Shown one piece after another: positions 1 to 13,007 of a stretch of 64,000 nt of DNA. Each line of letters begins with the position of its first letter. Position 1 is the stretch's first letter. This stretch comes from Bactericera cockerelli (lineage: Eukaryota; Arthropoda; Insecta; Hemiptera; Triozidae): contig JAMCCL010000138.1 in NCBI GenBank assembly GCA_024516035.1, forward strand, positions 1 to 64,000, written 5' to 3'. A program made the position numbers and the translations under genes. The notes under the pieces were generated by a model that was not told the origin of the DNA, did no database searches, and saw only the letters and a program-made list of their open reading frames with translations.

Positions 1-1850
1 TTTTGGAGAGCAAAATATCATTTGGGGTTATTCGTCCCAAACTGACATCTACAGGGGGGGATTGCGAGGGAGGGAGGCTTTGAAATTTTCTGATACTATC
101 TAGATATAAATTAAACCCCAAAAAAGGGGGGCCCAACCCCAAAAGTACAAAAAAAGGGGCAACCAATAAATTTTTTTTTTTTTTTCTTTTTGTATTGAGA
201 ACCCCAAAAAAAAGGGGAAAGCCCAATACTATTTGTTTAAATTTTAATTTTTTATTTTATTATAAAAATATTTAAAAATACGTTGTATTTTAAAAAAAAA
301 AAAGGGGGTTTAAAAGTCATTTTTTTTTTCTAGTGAAGCCCAAAAAAGGGGCCCTTGCCCTACCTGTTTTTTGGTTTTTCTTGTTACAATTATTATTCTT
401 TATTTTTGTAAAAGAGGCAATTTTTTTATTTTTCCATTTTTGAGAGAACCCCAAAAAAAAAAAAAAAAAAGGTTATGCCAATTTTTTTATTTTATTTTCA
501 TATATCTTGTGTATATTCTTCTGAAAGGTGAAAAAAGAGGCAAAATTACTTGTTTTTTTTGGGAGACTAAAAAGAGCACATAAAATATGTCCAATTGAAT
601 TTCCTCAAAGTGTATAAAATTATATATTTTTTTTCTCTTGTAGCCTTTGTTTCTTAAGGCGGTAATGGGTGATGAAAATCAAGGAGGGGGTCCCCTGGTT
701 TAGCGAGTAGAGGGGGGCGTAGGTACCCCAAAAAAAACGATTTCGATTTGTCTAAAAAAAAAACGGAGAGCTGGGGTCCCAAAATAGTAAATGTTTTGTG
801 GTGATGAGGTGAGAACGAAATGTGGAGGCCGTGCAAAAAGAAAGGGGGGATTTCTTCCCTGTCTAAATTAGTAAAACCAGTCGAGTAAAAAGAGAGGGAC
901 ATTTAAAGAGGAGACGAGATGTGCAAAAAAATGAGTATTTTTTCTTTTGCAGGGTATTGTTCTGAAGCTTTGGGTGCAATGCCCACCGCCAAGTGGGGCA
1001 GGAAAAAAAGGAGGAGGAACCCGGGCGGGTTTAGAAAGAAGTTTTTCTGTGAAAAAAAATTAAAAAAAAATGAAAGAAGAGGAGGGAAAAGAGGGAGATA
1101 ATAACGGACCCCTAAGTGAGGGCGGATTTAAAATAAGGAGGAGTTCTTGGGAAATTTTAGGAAACCTGGCCGGTCGTTTACGTCAAAACAAAGGAGGGAG
1201 GGGGAACCGTTTAATGAAAAAGGGAATTGGTTATTTTTATTAAAGTAAGAAAGGGAAAAATCCAGGGTTTAAATTTATATGGTAAAAATAGGTACCCAAT
1301 ATAGAGGAAGTGATGTCTGAGTCAGAGGAAGATAAGCTTCAGTTTATAGAGACACAGTGAAAACAAGGAAAGGGTAAATACAAAAGGGTAAATATTGGAG
1401 ATCCAAGAAGAGAAAGATTTAGGGATTTTTTAACTGACTAAAGGATGAAAATCTTACTAAAGGTGTCAAAGGTGGGGGGTTGCAAGGGGAGTGCTATGGA
1501 AACGAGAAGTCGTGGAAAGTCTCTGGAAGAATCTTTAAAAGGGAAAAAAAAGAGGAAATTAATTATGTGTCCCTGGGAGAGGGGTTTTAATATGAGAGAT
1601 AGTCATCGATAGAAGGAAGAAAAGAAATACTAAAACGGTGGTTATAAAAACAAATTGAGTCCCCTATGGGGAAAACTCTTAAAAATATCAGGGCAGTTGT
1701 AAAAACCCGGGGGATTTTGGAGTGGAAGTTAAGGGCAGTGGAAGAAATAAAAAGCAATGTGGTGATTGTGAAAATGTGGGAAAGGCTAAAAGTGAAAAGA
1801 GGGAGATTGCGGCTAAGACCCAAAGGAGTAGAGGCGAGGTAACAGGAAAA
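1..1850 (+). other. Noisy purine-rich DNA, probable LINE 5' region
   Basis: No intact gene. From about 600 onward the plus strand is A/G-rich like the retrotransposon ORF2 that follows, so part of this is probably the 5' UTR and ORF1 of that element. The first 600 bases are homopolymer-rich AT sequence in which I see nothing. Frames are broken throughout, so the element's 5' end cannot be placed. Confidence 0.4.
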
Positions 1851-1879
1851 TGTACCTCCTCATTTTTGTATCGACGCGT

Positions 1880-2345
1880 CCATCAAAGGGAATGAGATTG
1901 GGGAAAAAATTCAGGAGGACCACAAAGGGCAATACGGGGGTAAATCTCTTCGCCTGGGAGAGCGGGAACCCAGATCGCGACTGTCACATGCCGGTAAAGC
2001 AGCGGGGACACTGATTTGGAAGGGGACATAAAGATAGGGTGGAAAGGTGCCCCGTGAAACCGAAAATTGACATAGTCCGGTGTCAATTGCTTACTATGGG
2101 GGACCACTCAATATATGTAGGGAAGAGAAAAAAAGAGAAAATGTTTGCTTGCGCGAGCCAGGTCTTCGGCTAAAAGGAAAGTCTGGAAGGCTTTTTGTCG
2201 GGTCTAATCACTCTGGATAGAAATGATCAGTCTCATGTCCTCGGTTAAAAAAGTGTTACAGATTAGCAATCGGAGGTGGAAAGGAAAAAAGGAATTTTCT
2301 GAAAAAAAGGAAAAAAAATAACGAGGATAAAAAAAAACAGGGGAA
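1880..2345 (+). pseudogene. Possible ORF1 (gag-like) end of the LINE
   Basis: Just upstream of the endonuclease ORF, cysteine/histidine-rich fragments appear in shifting frames, for example around 1,975-2,015 and 2,065-2,105. This is where zinc knuckles (CCHC) sit at the C-terminus of ORF1 in R1-type LINEs. No continuous frame survives, so the call rests on position and composition. The breaks are probably consensus errors rather than decay. Confidence 0.3.
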
Positions 2346-2350
2346 AATAA

Positions 2351-4660
2351 ATGGGGAAGAAAAATATGGAAACAAATTTGATGATTAAGTTTTTGCAGGT
2401 TAATTTAAATAGGTCCCAAAGGGCACATGTTTCTCAGGAAAAAACATGTGGGGAAGAGAAAATTGATATTTTACTAGTAAGCGAACCAAATAAAGTGAAA
2501 GGGGGAGTAATGAAGAGGGGGGTAAAAGGACAAAACTGTGATGCAGTGTTTGGGAGTGGGGGGAGGAGCATAATGGAAGTGAGAGGGGTAGCGGGCTAGG
2601 GTAACATGGTTGGGTGTAAAAAATAATGTAAAGTTTTTTTTGGGTTTTTATTTCCCCAAATGTTCGAGAGCAAATTTTGTGAAAATTTGGACGTTTGGGA
2701 AGGGGGGGTTAGGAGATCAAGAAAAAGATTTTGTTTAGGTGGGGACTTTAACGCGAAGTCATTCGCCGGGGATCTAGAATAGAGGACGACAGGGGAACTT
2801 TTTTTGTCCGATGGTTGGGGGAAAATCCCCTGGGGGTTTAAAAGGGGGGGAAAACCCCAATTTTTAAAGGGGGAAATTCAAATTCAAATTAGATATCACA
2901 GTTTGCTCTGGGGGTATTTAAGAAAAAATAAAGAGGTGGAGAGTGTCAGAAAAAAGAAATTTGAGTTAACCAAAAATCTTCTTTGAGATGGGGGGATATC
3001 GTTTAAAATAGAATGAAAAAAAACGCTAATAGGGGGAAAAAGTGTGAATGGTGTTGAAGAAGGAAGAGAGATATATTTAAAAAAGTACTAGAAAGGGAAA
3101 ATTTTAAGGAAGTGAAAATGTGAGCCCGGTAGAGTAAGAAAAAAAAATAAAAGAGGGAAAGGATGACCTACAGGCTATTTGTTTCTGGACACAATGGGGG
3201 AAAATTTATGAGAGATTGATAAGAGGAGATTGAATGAGGAAATTAAGATGAAAGGAATCTGAGCGAAAATCAATAGGCTTTGAGAGGGGAGGCAATGGGG
3301 GACGCAATGCTTGGTATTAAATGTAGCAGAGGAAGAAAAAAAGCAAAGAGTTGTCGCGATGGTAAACTTGATCCCAAAAACGCGTTCGGATCATGCCCGG
3401 GAGGGAATAGTGAGAGAGATTAAAAAGAGGAGGAGTGTCTAGGTATTTGGGAGAGTGATCTGAAATTTTTAGAGGAAAAGGGGTTTGGGAAATTGAAGAT
3501 GGTGAGGTCCGGGGCCCTGACAAGGGGAATCCCCCCAAGGATCCTTTGGGGCCCCCACTGTGGAAAAACTACTATGCCCCCGTCCTAGGCTGGAATTATC
3601 CCCCTCCTAAAGGGGGACGGTGGCCTAGCAGTGACCTGGGGGGATTGTGAGAGAAAAATGAAAAGAGAGTTTTGAGAGAAAAAAATAGGATTGGCACTGG
3701 GGAAAATTTCGAGTGGAGGGAAGAACAGAGATGAGAATAGCACCAAGAAAAACGAGGTAGTATTGTTAAGGATAAGAAAAATTGTAAAGAGATAGAGACC
3801 AGGTGGGGGGAGTGAAAGTGAAATTAAAGGGGGTCGCGAAATTTTGGGGGGTTTTTTTTGATGAAAGTGAGAATGGTAATGAAAATCAAGAAAGAAGTGG
3901 AAAAGCAAGAAAGTTATCTTAAGCTTAGTCGACTGATGCCAAAAAACGTGGACTGAAACGATAGGGAAATTTAGCTTCGGTTTGTCTATTCAACTTTCTC
4001 TATGGGCGCCCCTTGGGGGGGATCGGTGCTTAGGTGGAATAAATACATTAACTGATGGAAAGAGTACAGAGAAAAATCTGTAAGGATGTGTGATCCTAAG
4101 GCCGATCCACAGGGCGCTCCAGGTGCTAAGTGGAAATTTACCCAAACGGCTAAGGTTGACCAAAAAGTTCAAACTTTCCCCTTGGGCAAAAAAACGGCGA
4201 CAGAGAAGTGGGGAAGTAGGGTTTTTGGGGATAGAAAAAGGAATTGTTTCGAAAGTGGCAAAAAACTGGGAAAAAGGAGAGAAACAAAGGACAATGGACA
4301 AAGGAACTTTAACCCGATATCAAAAATGGGCGAATAGGAAGCTGGGAAAAGTGAGTATGAGTTGTCCAATTTCTAAAACGGTACGGGGGTTTTCAAAATT
4401 TTCCTGTAAAAAAGAGAAAGTGTAGAGTGAATAAGTGTATTATTGTGAGCAAGAGGACGCCCCGAGCACTCAATTTTTGTTTGCCCCGGTTTGGGGGAAG
4501 TCAGGATAGAGTGTGAGAATTTTTTAGAAAAAAGAGTAGAAAAAGGAAACATAATTTCGGAAGTTTGAAGTAAAGAAAAATAATTTGGGCCGTAGAAAAA
4601 ATGGTCAAGAAATAGTAAGAGTGAAAATGAAGGATGGAGATGGGTTTGGGGGGGCCCCAA
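2351..4660 (+). pseudogene. R1-clade LINE ORF2: endonuclease and reverse transcriptase
   Basis: This is the ORF2 polyprotein of a non-LTR retrotransposon, which nicks target DNA and reverse-transcribes the element RNA. Domains appear in the right order but in shifting frames. The apurinic-type endonuclease begins with FLQVNLNRS (about 2,391) and DILLVSEPN (about 2,464), followed by GGDFNAKS near 2,741-2,764 and a SNLDIT-like end near 2,880. The reverse transcriptase shows a KNAFGSCP segment (about 3,375), a near GVPQGSVLGP block at 3,525-3,560, and a probable ADDL active site near 3,625. A late segment near 3,935 reads SLSRLMP. A cysteine/histidine cluster (about 4,437-4,490) matches the C-terminal zinc finger of the R1 clade. 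The many frameshifts track the poor sequence quality here, so the element may really be intact. Confidence 0.85.
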
Positions 4661-4830
4661 AAATGGCTGAGAGCCCAAAGCGAGAGTTTCCCAAAGTAAT
4701 GTTTTCACAGGGTTTCCCGGGGATTTTCCTACGCCCTTCGGGGGAAATGGTTTTTAGGGGGAAAAAATTTCCCCCCCCCCCGGGGAGGGAGGTGGCGGGG
4801 TGTCTTTGGGAAGTTTTTTCCTTTTCCTCA

Positions 4831-4872
<42 letters not shown>
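4661..4872 (+). mobile_element. 3' UTR and poly(A) of the R1-like LINE
   Basis: After the last recognisable ORF2 codons the sequence runs about 170 bases to an uninterrupted run of 41 A residues (4,832-4,872), which marks the 3' end of the insertion. The sequence after it is unrelated in composition. No target-site duplication could be identified because the 5' end is unknown. Confidence 0.7.
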
Positions 4873-4874
<2 letters not shown>

Positions 4875-5010
4875 TAGTCGAAAATCGTTTCCCTTTCCCG
4901 AACCCCCTCGGGACCCAATCACTAAATTTCCGGCCCGCCCACTTATCTTAGGCCCCCTAGGGTACTATTACATAAGAAACCTGATATTATGTATTAGGCT
5001 ATGTACAAGT

Positions 5011-5316
5011 TCTAAAGGGCAGGGCCTTCATTGTTTTTTACCTAACCCTATAAAAAACCCAAGGAGGGCCCGTCATTGTTTTTTAAATAACCCTACTATA
5101 AACCCAAGGCATGGCCGTCATTGAAATTTTTTACCAAACCCCTACTAAAAAACCCAAAGGGCCGGGCCGTCTTTGTTTTTACCTAACCCTACTATAAACT
5201 CAGGCAGGGCCCCTTTCTTTGTTTTTTCCCTTTAACCCCTTCTAAAAATAAAGGGGCATGGCCTTCTTTGGGAAATTTTCCCTTTAACCAAAACTATGAA
5301 CCCTAGGCATGGCCTT
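5011..5316. repeat. Tandem repeat, about 48-bp unit, six copies
   Basis: A GGC-(A/C)(T/G)GGCC motif followed by TCATTG or TCTTTG and then CCTAACCCTACTATAAA recurs near 5,021, 5,066, 5,111, 5,162, 5,205, 5,255 and 5,307. Spacing is 43-52 bases, the variation being consistent with local consensus errors. The CCTAACCC words are not telomeric: they occur once per unit inside a longer repeat. Confidence 0.75.
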
Positions 5317-8300
5317 TTTTTCTTTTTTTTTTACTGATTAAAAAATAAACGGGATGAAAAATGTTAAATTTTTTTTTATTTAAATTTATGTATATAGGAC
5401 GGAACTATGGGAGGGGAAATGGGGAAAGGGAACCCCTTACGATGCCCAAAGGAATCAGGGGGTTAAAAAATATTGAGGGGACGGAATCAAAGGGGGAGGG
5501 AAATAAGGTGAAAAAAAGGTAAATGGGACGGAAAACGGTGCCCCCCCTGTAAAAATAGGAACATTTTGGTTTGATCCCTTCAGATCTCACTTTGGGTGAA
5601 AGGATTATCTGTTGTATGTTGTTGAGCCTGTAGACTGGGGGGTTGGAGTGATGAATTAAAATAGTTTTATTAAAAATTTCCCCAACAAAGTGCGAGGAAA
5701 AGTTGAAAACAGTCAAAATTTTAAAAAACAAAATTTTTTGAAGTTATCAGAGTTCCCATGTTTTTTTTTTCTATCTTATTTTTAAACTATGGCCTTGCTT
5801 TTTGACATTATCTCCACCGGTTTTTATACAACGGGGGCATGGGAAAGGAAAAGCCCTTACGTAAAACCCTTCCCAAAATTTAAAGAAAAAATTTTTTAAC
5901 CCCTTTTCGTAACTGGGCAGGATTTGGATTCATTTTGCTTTCAAAAATGAAACAACAAAAAACAAAGCTACCATCTTTTACCTTTGGATAATACTAAAAA
6001 AATGAAGGGCAGGTACCCTTTGTTTCCCAATTTAATTTGTGTGTTTTTCTATTTATTTTTTTAAAAGTAAAGGATGTATTTCGTAACAAATTTTTAAAAC
6101 CAATATTATAGGAAAAAACCGGGGAAAAATTTTTTGCCCAAAGTTAAAATTCCAGGTTCGATTTTTCCCAAATTTATTTCCATTTTATTCCAAATTTTTT
6201 TCCGTTTAGTTTCCCCTACTATTCGTGAAAGAAAAAGGCGTTTCGGTACTTTTTAAAAGAAAAAAACAAGGGAAATTTAAACCCTAAAAAAGAACTGGAA
6301 GAAAGGGAATTTTTCCCCTTTTCTAGTGTCGTAAACCCAAAAACTGGAATTTTACTGTATTTTACCCCTATGTTCTTGATGGGAAGGGAAAAGTATTGTG
6401 TTTGACTTTTTCCCTTCACCTTTTACTTTTTCTTTCATTTTCCCTTTTTCCCCCCAAACCTTTTAGTGTCGTCTTTGTTCAAGCTCTTCTTCGTGGTTTT
6501 CCCCTTTTTAGGGCTAATTACACTTCCTAACGCAAAAAAAACAGGCACCTACTGATCTTTTGAATGTTTTTCCCCATGGGAGAAACACTTCCCCCAAATT
6601 TCAATTTAATTTAAATTTTTAAACTTTTTGCTTGAATTATTCCTGACATATTTAAAAAAAATTATGAAACCCCACATTTTAAGATGACCCCGGGAGTTAG
6701 GGGGGGTAAAAAAAAAATTTAGATCAATCTCGTTTCCTTCCTCTGGGGTTTTTTTTACTAAAAATTTTTCGAAAAACTTACAATAGGTACGCAACTACGG
6801 ATAACCTTTCATACAGGGATTATTCAATTGGGTTAAAAAAAATTTTTGTCGGGTTACCAGTATTCAAATAATATTTCTGTTAGAGCTTAAACCCAAATAG
6901 GTTTAAAGTTTCCATAGTGTGTAAAGTAAATGAATCGGGTTTGGGTAGGGAACCGGAAAGTGCGTAACCCCAAATTACGGAAACCTACGGGGGAAAATAA
7001 TAATACCTACTGGCCCCCCACCCCCAGGGAGTCCGCTATTTCCGGGAAATTTTTCGGATGCTAAAGAGGGCCCAATATTTTTTGTTTTTTAAAAATTTAA
7101 CCTACAATAAAATTCCTTTACCTACATCAACTAAAAAATGGGTATGGTTTGATGTTTGGGTGGGGTGTTTATTTCCTTTTAAAAAATTACAAAATTTTTA
7201 CTCTTTTTTTTGGGTTCTTATTTCTACTTACTAGTCGGTTCCCCCCGTACTTTGCAAATTAACCCAAATTGAAAAAAAAAAAAACGAAATGGCCCTGAAC
7301 AAAAGATTTGACTGCTTTAGGGGTTTTTTAATTTTTTAACCCTGGCTTGGCCCTATATTTTTTTTTCTTATTCATTTTTGAAATTTGTGAATAACTTTTT
7401 TAAATCCACCATCTGAAAGAAATCTTTTTACCCATTACGCGGAAAAAAATTATCATAAATTATTTTTCTTTAATTATGTTACAGACCTTAATTTGGGTTT
7501 TTTACAAAATGAAACAATACCTACTTAGGTTTTTGGGGGGTACCCTTCATATTTTAAAATAAAGGCGTGATTATTCCCCCCCCTTTAAAAAGACAGGAAT
7601 TGAATGAAACCAGTGGGGGGGTTTACCAGTCAGTACATCTTGTTTGGCAGTCTTTAAAATATTCCCCTGTGAGGGGGGGGCCTTAGAACTACCATCAAGG
7701 GGGGGAAAACCCAAAATTTTAAAAAAAACAATAATTTTCAAAAAAAAAGGGGATCAGAAACACAGAAGGGAAAAAATATAAAGAAATGGGGTGATAAAAA
7801 GTTTTAAAAATTGAAATTTATAAAAAAAGGGGTTTGTACTTTATATTATTAACATTCAAAAAAATTTAAAAAAAATTAGGGAACTTTAAAATGCTTGAAT
7901 CTGAAGCTTCTAAATGTATTGTAAGCTAACTTTGACGGCATTTCGGGTTTAATGTCTTGCCTTGCATGTATTTCAATTTTTTTTCAAAACTTGTGGGTCT
8001 TGAATAATATTTCTTTTTTTTTTACAAGACACAGAGCAAGTATTTTGGGGGGCCAATAGCCTAAATAATGGACGCTTATAAATTTTCCCCTTAAAAGGGG
8101 AAAAGATCCCCAGAACTAATTTAAAAAAACCCATTTTAAAAAAAATGTAGTATATTAAAAAAACAAAATGGTATGACCGTTTACAGTTTTGGTACCACCT
8201 AAAAAACCTGATTTACACTGTGGGAAAAATTTAATTTTGTATAGGGGATACCAATTTTTGACACATTTTGGATTTTAAAAAAAAATAGTTTTTACCTCCC

Positions 8301-11300
8301 CATAACCCCTAGAAAATGTTTAAAAAATTCCCTGTTGGCTCGGTAAACCTACCTATCAAATTTGGTAAAAGGGGTGTCCGAAAGGGATTTTTTAATAATT
8401 ATTTGTGGGGCTCCTATGACCAATTCCCGCCTGATTTTAGCCGGAAAATCAGACGGTCACAAAAGATTTTGCAATTTCGCTTTATAAAAAATTTTATTAT
8501 TTTTGCATGAAATTTAAATATTTAAATTGGGGTCGTTTTTAAAAATGTCACCTGATCAAATTTATTAACAAAGCTTTTTTTAAAAAAAAGAGCAGCAAAA
8601 AGCCCTTTTTCTTCCGAAATTTGAATTAAAGGGTTCAGTCGATATTCATAAGGGGTTTTCCCCTTTTCCCGAGCAAAAGGGGTTTTACTTCAAAACAAAA
8701 GAAAATATTTTGATCATAAATTTGACTTTTCCCTTTTATTAATGGTCCCCTAACTTAAAAGTGGAGAAAAATTTTCGTAAAAAAAAGCAATTTATTGCTC
8801 GTGAATTAAAAAAATTTTTTGCTCGTGGGAAATTTAAAACAATTTTTTGCTCCCTTTAAAAAAGAAATTTTCTCCGAGTAAAAAGAAATGTTATGAATAC
8901 GAAAAATGAGCAAATAAATTTTACTTCTACCTTTTCCCCTTTAGGGCCTTTTGCTTTTCCTTCCCGACTTTTTCTTTTAATTCGAGCTTTTGCTTACAGC
9001 AAAACTTCATTTTTTTACGAATACGAACCCAAAATTCTCCTTAACGTATTTATTGCAAAAATTTTTATTTCTTTAAAAAAATTTTTACTATTAGACTAAT
9101 TAGGGTTTATTTGCTTTTTTCACCCGTTTAATGTGATTTTATAAAAAGGCAATTAGTTAAACATTTAGAAAACCCTCCCCCCCCGCCCCCCCCGTCGGCT
9201 CGGTGGTTTACACGCAGTTAAATCTTTAGTTCCTGAATTTTATAACCGTATTTTGAACGTCCGTTTTTAAAGGGCAAAACTCCGGGAAAGTTGGAAATTT
9301 GGGATGGAAATCCCAAAAAGTCAAAGTGAAATTTGGGTAGTTTTTGACTTTTTTAAAAAAATTTAAAAAACCCGTATTTTTGGTTTACTTTTGGCCAATA
9401 CCGACAAAAAAATGCAATATTATTTATTTTTGGGGTTTTCAGTAATTTGGGGGGATCTTTTTAAAATGAAGAGTAAATTTTTAAGTGATTTAAAACTTGT
9501 AATTATTAGGTGTCAAAGTGTTGAATTTTGTATCAAATTTTAAAATCCATAAAATATAAGGAAACAGAAAATAGGAAGGAAATGTGGGTTTATGAAAAAA
9601 CTTAAAGTTTCAATTTTTAAAAGGGAAATGCCCACCTAAAAAGAATTTTCAAGTTTGGTTGATAAAATAAAACCCAAATTTCCCCCTTTCCAAAAAATAA
9701 TTTTTCCAATTACCAAAAATATTAATAAACGTAAGGACTTACCTTTGTCCTCTTTCCCCTCCTGAAAAAACACGCCCCAGGAAGAGAAATAGCACAACGT
9801 TTTCGGTGGAAAATACTCGACATTCGAAAGCATTGCGTGCCATGGAGGTTCCCCCCCCATATACTGACTCAAACTGAAAAACACTGGAAAAACCCCCGCC
9901 CGGAAAACTCACCATTGCAATTTGCGACGTTGCCGCGTGGATAGAAACTGAGCTTAAAGGAAAAACTTACCCCGAGTTTTAAGTACACGTTGCCCGGGTT
10001 TTCGATTTTTCTCAGAATCCCCAGAGAGAGGGGGCAGAAAAAATTACCACTAAACTGTCACTTAAAAAAACGCAAAATAGTAACAACCCGAATTTTAAAT
10101 AGGGTTGCAACATTGCAACGGTTTCCCTGATACTAATGTATTCCAGCAAAAAGTGTGCTAGCTTTCCGGGCGTCGTCCCCCTCCCCTTTCAAAAAATATT
10201 CCCCCGTGTAATTTTTTTTTATTTGTTTCAGTTTGTAATTTATTCATGGAACGATATACAGGGCATCCTAATGGCCTTTACTTTCACATTATTTTTTTCT
10301 AACGTCCTACACCCGCTACGTTTCACAGAAAAAAAATTGTGTTTCACTAGGTAAAAGGCACTTTTGGGGGCGTAAAAAAAAGTTTTAAATTTTTGAAATC
10401 CCTTTCGGTTTTTGGGCCTGCATGGCTTTGGGTGATATGGTTTGCATTTACTCGTATTTTAATTATGGGTTTTTTTGTTTTTAGGGAAAAAATCAAATTT
10501 ACATTTTTTTTGTTATTAGTCGGTTCCCGAAATGTTTTTATGATATTTCCGGGTTAAACCCGGGGGGCTCAATTTTCAAAATCACTTCTCATTTATAGTG
10601 ACGAAAAAAAATTATAGACCTTTTTTTTTACTCCCCGATTGGACTTTGATTCTTCAGGGGTGTTTACATACATACAAGTTTTCCCTTTTTTTTTTTCCCC
10701 TCTTGGGTACGCTCTATATATTTCATCATCTTTTTCCCTTGTGTAATTAGTTCCCTTTTTTTCCAAAGGGTTTCGCGTGAAAGATAGAACACAATATGTG
10801 GAAAATTCTTTAAAACATTTAAACCGGAATTTAAAAACCCTTTCCCTTTATAGGTTGGGTTAACTGTTATTCCCTTACCCCGGGGGTTACCCCCACGTTC
10901 AGTTTTCGCATAAACAATTTTTAAATTTTTATTTTTTTTCTGTCACAAGAAAAAAAAAATACCAAAACCCTTTGGGGTTATGCCTACTACGTGATTTTTT
11001 CCCGCTTGTACCTTCTTCCCGAAAAAAAAGATAAAATTTTCCAATCTTCCTCAGGGAAAAAAAGTGTGATTAAAAAGGGGTGGTTTTAATTTTTTTAATA
11101 GAAAATAAATTTTTTTAAAATTTATTAGTTACAAAAAATAAAAAAAAAAAAAATTTATTTCAGTTTTTTAAATTTTTTTTTTGATTTTTTTTCCCTTTTT
11201 TTTAAATTTTCCAAACAATTTTTCATTGGGGAAAAAAGGGGGGTTTTTAAAAAAAAATTGGGTGAAAAAATTTTTTTGCCTAAATTTAAATTTTAAAAAA

Positions 11301-11950
11301 AAATTTTTAAAAAAAAACCTTTTTTTTTTTTCCCCCCGGAAAAGATAAAAAATTAAACCCCATTTTTTTAAAATTTTTTTAAAAATGTTGTAAAAATTTT
11401 AATTTGAGAATATTCCCCTAAAAAAAAAATTTTCCAAAAAATTTTTTCCCGGATGAAAATTGTAAAGTTAGGAAAAATTTTTGAATTTTTAAATTTTTGT
11501 CCGAAAAAACCAAGATTTGGGGGGCTCAAAATTTAAAAAAATTTTTTAAACTTTCCCCAGTTTTTTGGGTGGGAAAAGGTTTCTTAATGGGCTTTTTCAA
11601 GTTTTAGAAAAAAAATGAAAAACCCCAAAGTTTATAATAAATTCAAAAATTTTTCAAAAAGGGTTTTTAAAAAAAAAAGGTTTTTTAAAAAGGTACAAAA
11701 AAAAATTTTTTTTAAATTTGGGGAAAAAAAAACCCTTAAAAAATTTTTAAAAATATTTTAAAATTAAAAAATTTCATTTTCTAATTTTGGGCACAGAAAG
11801 GGTTTTTAAAAAATTTAAAAAATTTAAAATAAATTTTTTTAAATTTTTTGGGAAAACCCTTCACAGGAAAAAAAAATTTTTTCCCAAAAAAACCCCGGGC
11901 CCCTGACGTCCTTTTTTATTTTTTGGGGGGTTTTTGGCCCCCTCCCCTTT
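5317..11950. other. Noisy AT-rich DNA without a recognised gene
   Basis: Homopolymer-smoothed sequence. Reading frames are short and low-complexity. The relatively clean patch at 5,405-5,735 holds a 108-codon minus-strand frame that I do not recognise. A patch at 9,740-9,910 contains splice-like motifs on the minus strand and is listed separately. If the beta cyclase gene ends near 11,955, this is its downstream flank. Confidence 0.6.
9747..9873 (-). other. Possible unidentified exon, minus strand
   Basis: On the minus strand a pyrimidine-rich stretch ending TTTTTCAG precedes about 127 bases, followed by the donor-like GTAAGTCC. One frame reads PPWHAMLSNVEYFPPKTLCY, which I do not recognise. 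Another donor-like GTGAGT lies only some 35 bases upstream, too close for a normal intron, which weakens the case. It is downstream of the beta cyclase stop and so would belong to another gene. Confidence 0.2.
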
Positions 11951-11954
11951 TTGG

Positions 11955-12085
11955 TTTTTTAACAATGTACTCTTTCCACGGGCGGAAAAAACCCCCCAGG
12001 GGCCCCCGTTTTCCCCTTTCATTTAAAAGGGCCCCCCGGGGTATTTGCGGGGAACGGGGGGTTCCTCGTTTTCAGGACTGACAGG
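11955..12085 (-). CDS. GUCY1B1: Soluble guanylate cyclase beta-1, C-terminal exon
   Basis: Reading the minus strand from about 12,080, the sequence gives SPENEDP, then after smoothing of homopolymers an FR-x-YRGP and a KMKGK segment, then a degraded GFF-like end. This matches the conserved C-terminus of beta subunits, where SPEN-x-DP is followed by YRGPV-x-MKGK and a WFL-R ending. It lies 760 bases downstream of the preceding exon, in the correct order and strand. Poly-C and poly-G runs are clearly inflated, so exact boundaries, the stop codon and the splice acceptor cannot be read. The symbol denotes orthology to animal beta-1 subunits. Confidence 0.7.
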
Positions 12086-12844
12086 GGGGCGGGAAAAGGG
12101 GGGTGAAAAATATTTAAAAATTTTTTGGGGGGAAAATTTTTTTTAAAAAATTTTTTCAAAAAATTTGAAATTTTTTTCGCATTTGTTCCAGCAATTGTTT
12201 TTTTTGTACAAAATTGGGGGGGAAATTTTTTTGGGCATTTTTTCAAAAAGAGGGGGAAAATTATAAATTTATACATTTTTCCTAACCCCAACCCCCTAGA
12301 AATACCCTTAAAATTTAAAGTTCACTGTTTTTTTTTTTTTTAATGGATTCTACAAACCATTTGTGATGGGCCCTTGAGGACAGGGGAAATTTATGTTCAA
12401 CCGTTTTCCAAAAGTCTGGGGAATTTCCCCAAAAAAAAATTCAGTTCTATTCCAAAAAAAAAACTACCCTTTTAAATATATTATTGCGTAAGTTATTGGG
12501 TTTTTCACACGAGGTATGAAAAACCCAGCACCCAAAAATAGTACAATTTTAAAAACAAAAGAGGATTCAATTTTAAAAAAAAGAGAAATTTCCATTTATT
12601 TTAAACGGTATTTCAGGTTTATGTCACAAAACCCCATGCCTTATTAAGATTTAAGTTTTAAAGGGGTAAACAAGGGACTTTTCTTTTAATTTTCCATTGT
12701 GATTTAACAAATTTAAAGCTTTAGCGTAATGAAATTTTAAAAATTTTAAATATTATAAGTACATTTGGTTTATCTAGGCCGATTTTCTTCATGAAATACC
12801 ATCTCCAAAAAAGCTGTTTTAATACTCGTATGACGAGGTCTTAC
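12086..12844 (-). other. Beta cyclase intron
   Basis: The stretch between the C-terminal exon and the exon ending at 12,845. AT-rich and homopolymer-smoothed. I see no element in it. Confidence 0.5.
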
Positions 12845-13007
12845 TTGTAAGCTGTTTCCGACACATTGTTTCCCGGGGGGGGGGCCCGCCAGGGGTTTTT
12901 CCGTTCGGTGGTCAGGTTGACGTGTTGCCAAACGGACAGTAGGGGGCATGCGGTGGCCCCCGACCCTGTGACAAAAACCCCGCCCCAGTGAATCCTTTTG
13001 TGATTCG
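12845..13007 (-). CDS. GUCY1B1: Soluble guanylate cyclase beta-1, catalytic exon 3
   Basis: A minus-strand exon with both splice sites visible: acceptor TTCATTCCAG before CGAATCACAA (exon start 13,007) and donor GTAAGA after GCTTACAA (exon end 12,845). Allowing for single-base indels it encodes RITIGIHSG, a degraded VVTG stretch, then the Tyr-Cys and Phe-Gly-Asn-Thr of the nucleotide-binding loop, NLTT, and finally NVSETAYK. In the rat beta-1 subunit this segment carries the guanine-contacting cysteine and the asparagine and arginine that stabilise the transition state. The cysteine and asparagine are visible here; the arginine codon sits in a smeared stretch. Frameshifts are attributed to consensus error because the splice sites and spacing are intact. 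Confidence 0.88.

Noticed and set aside
4585..5124. 179-codon plus-strand frame
   Set aside because: It runs from the end of the LINE ORF2 through the poly(A) into unrelated repeats; the Lys run is the A tail.
5011..5316. Telomeric repeats (CCTAA words)
   Set aside because: CCTAACCC occurs once per 48-bp unit and not in tandem.
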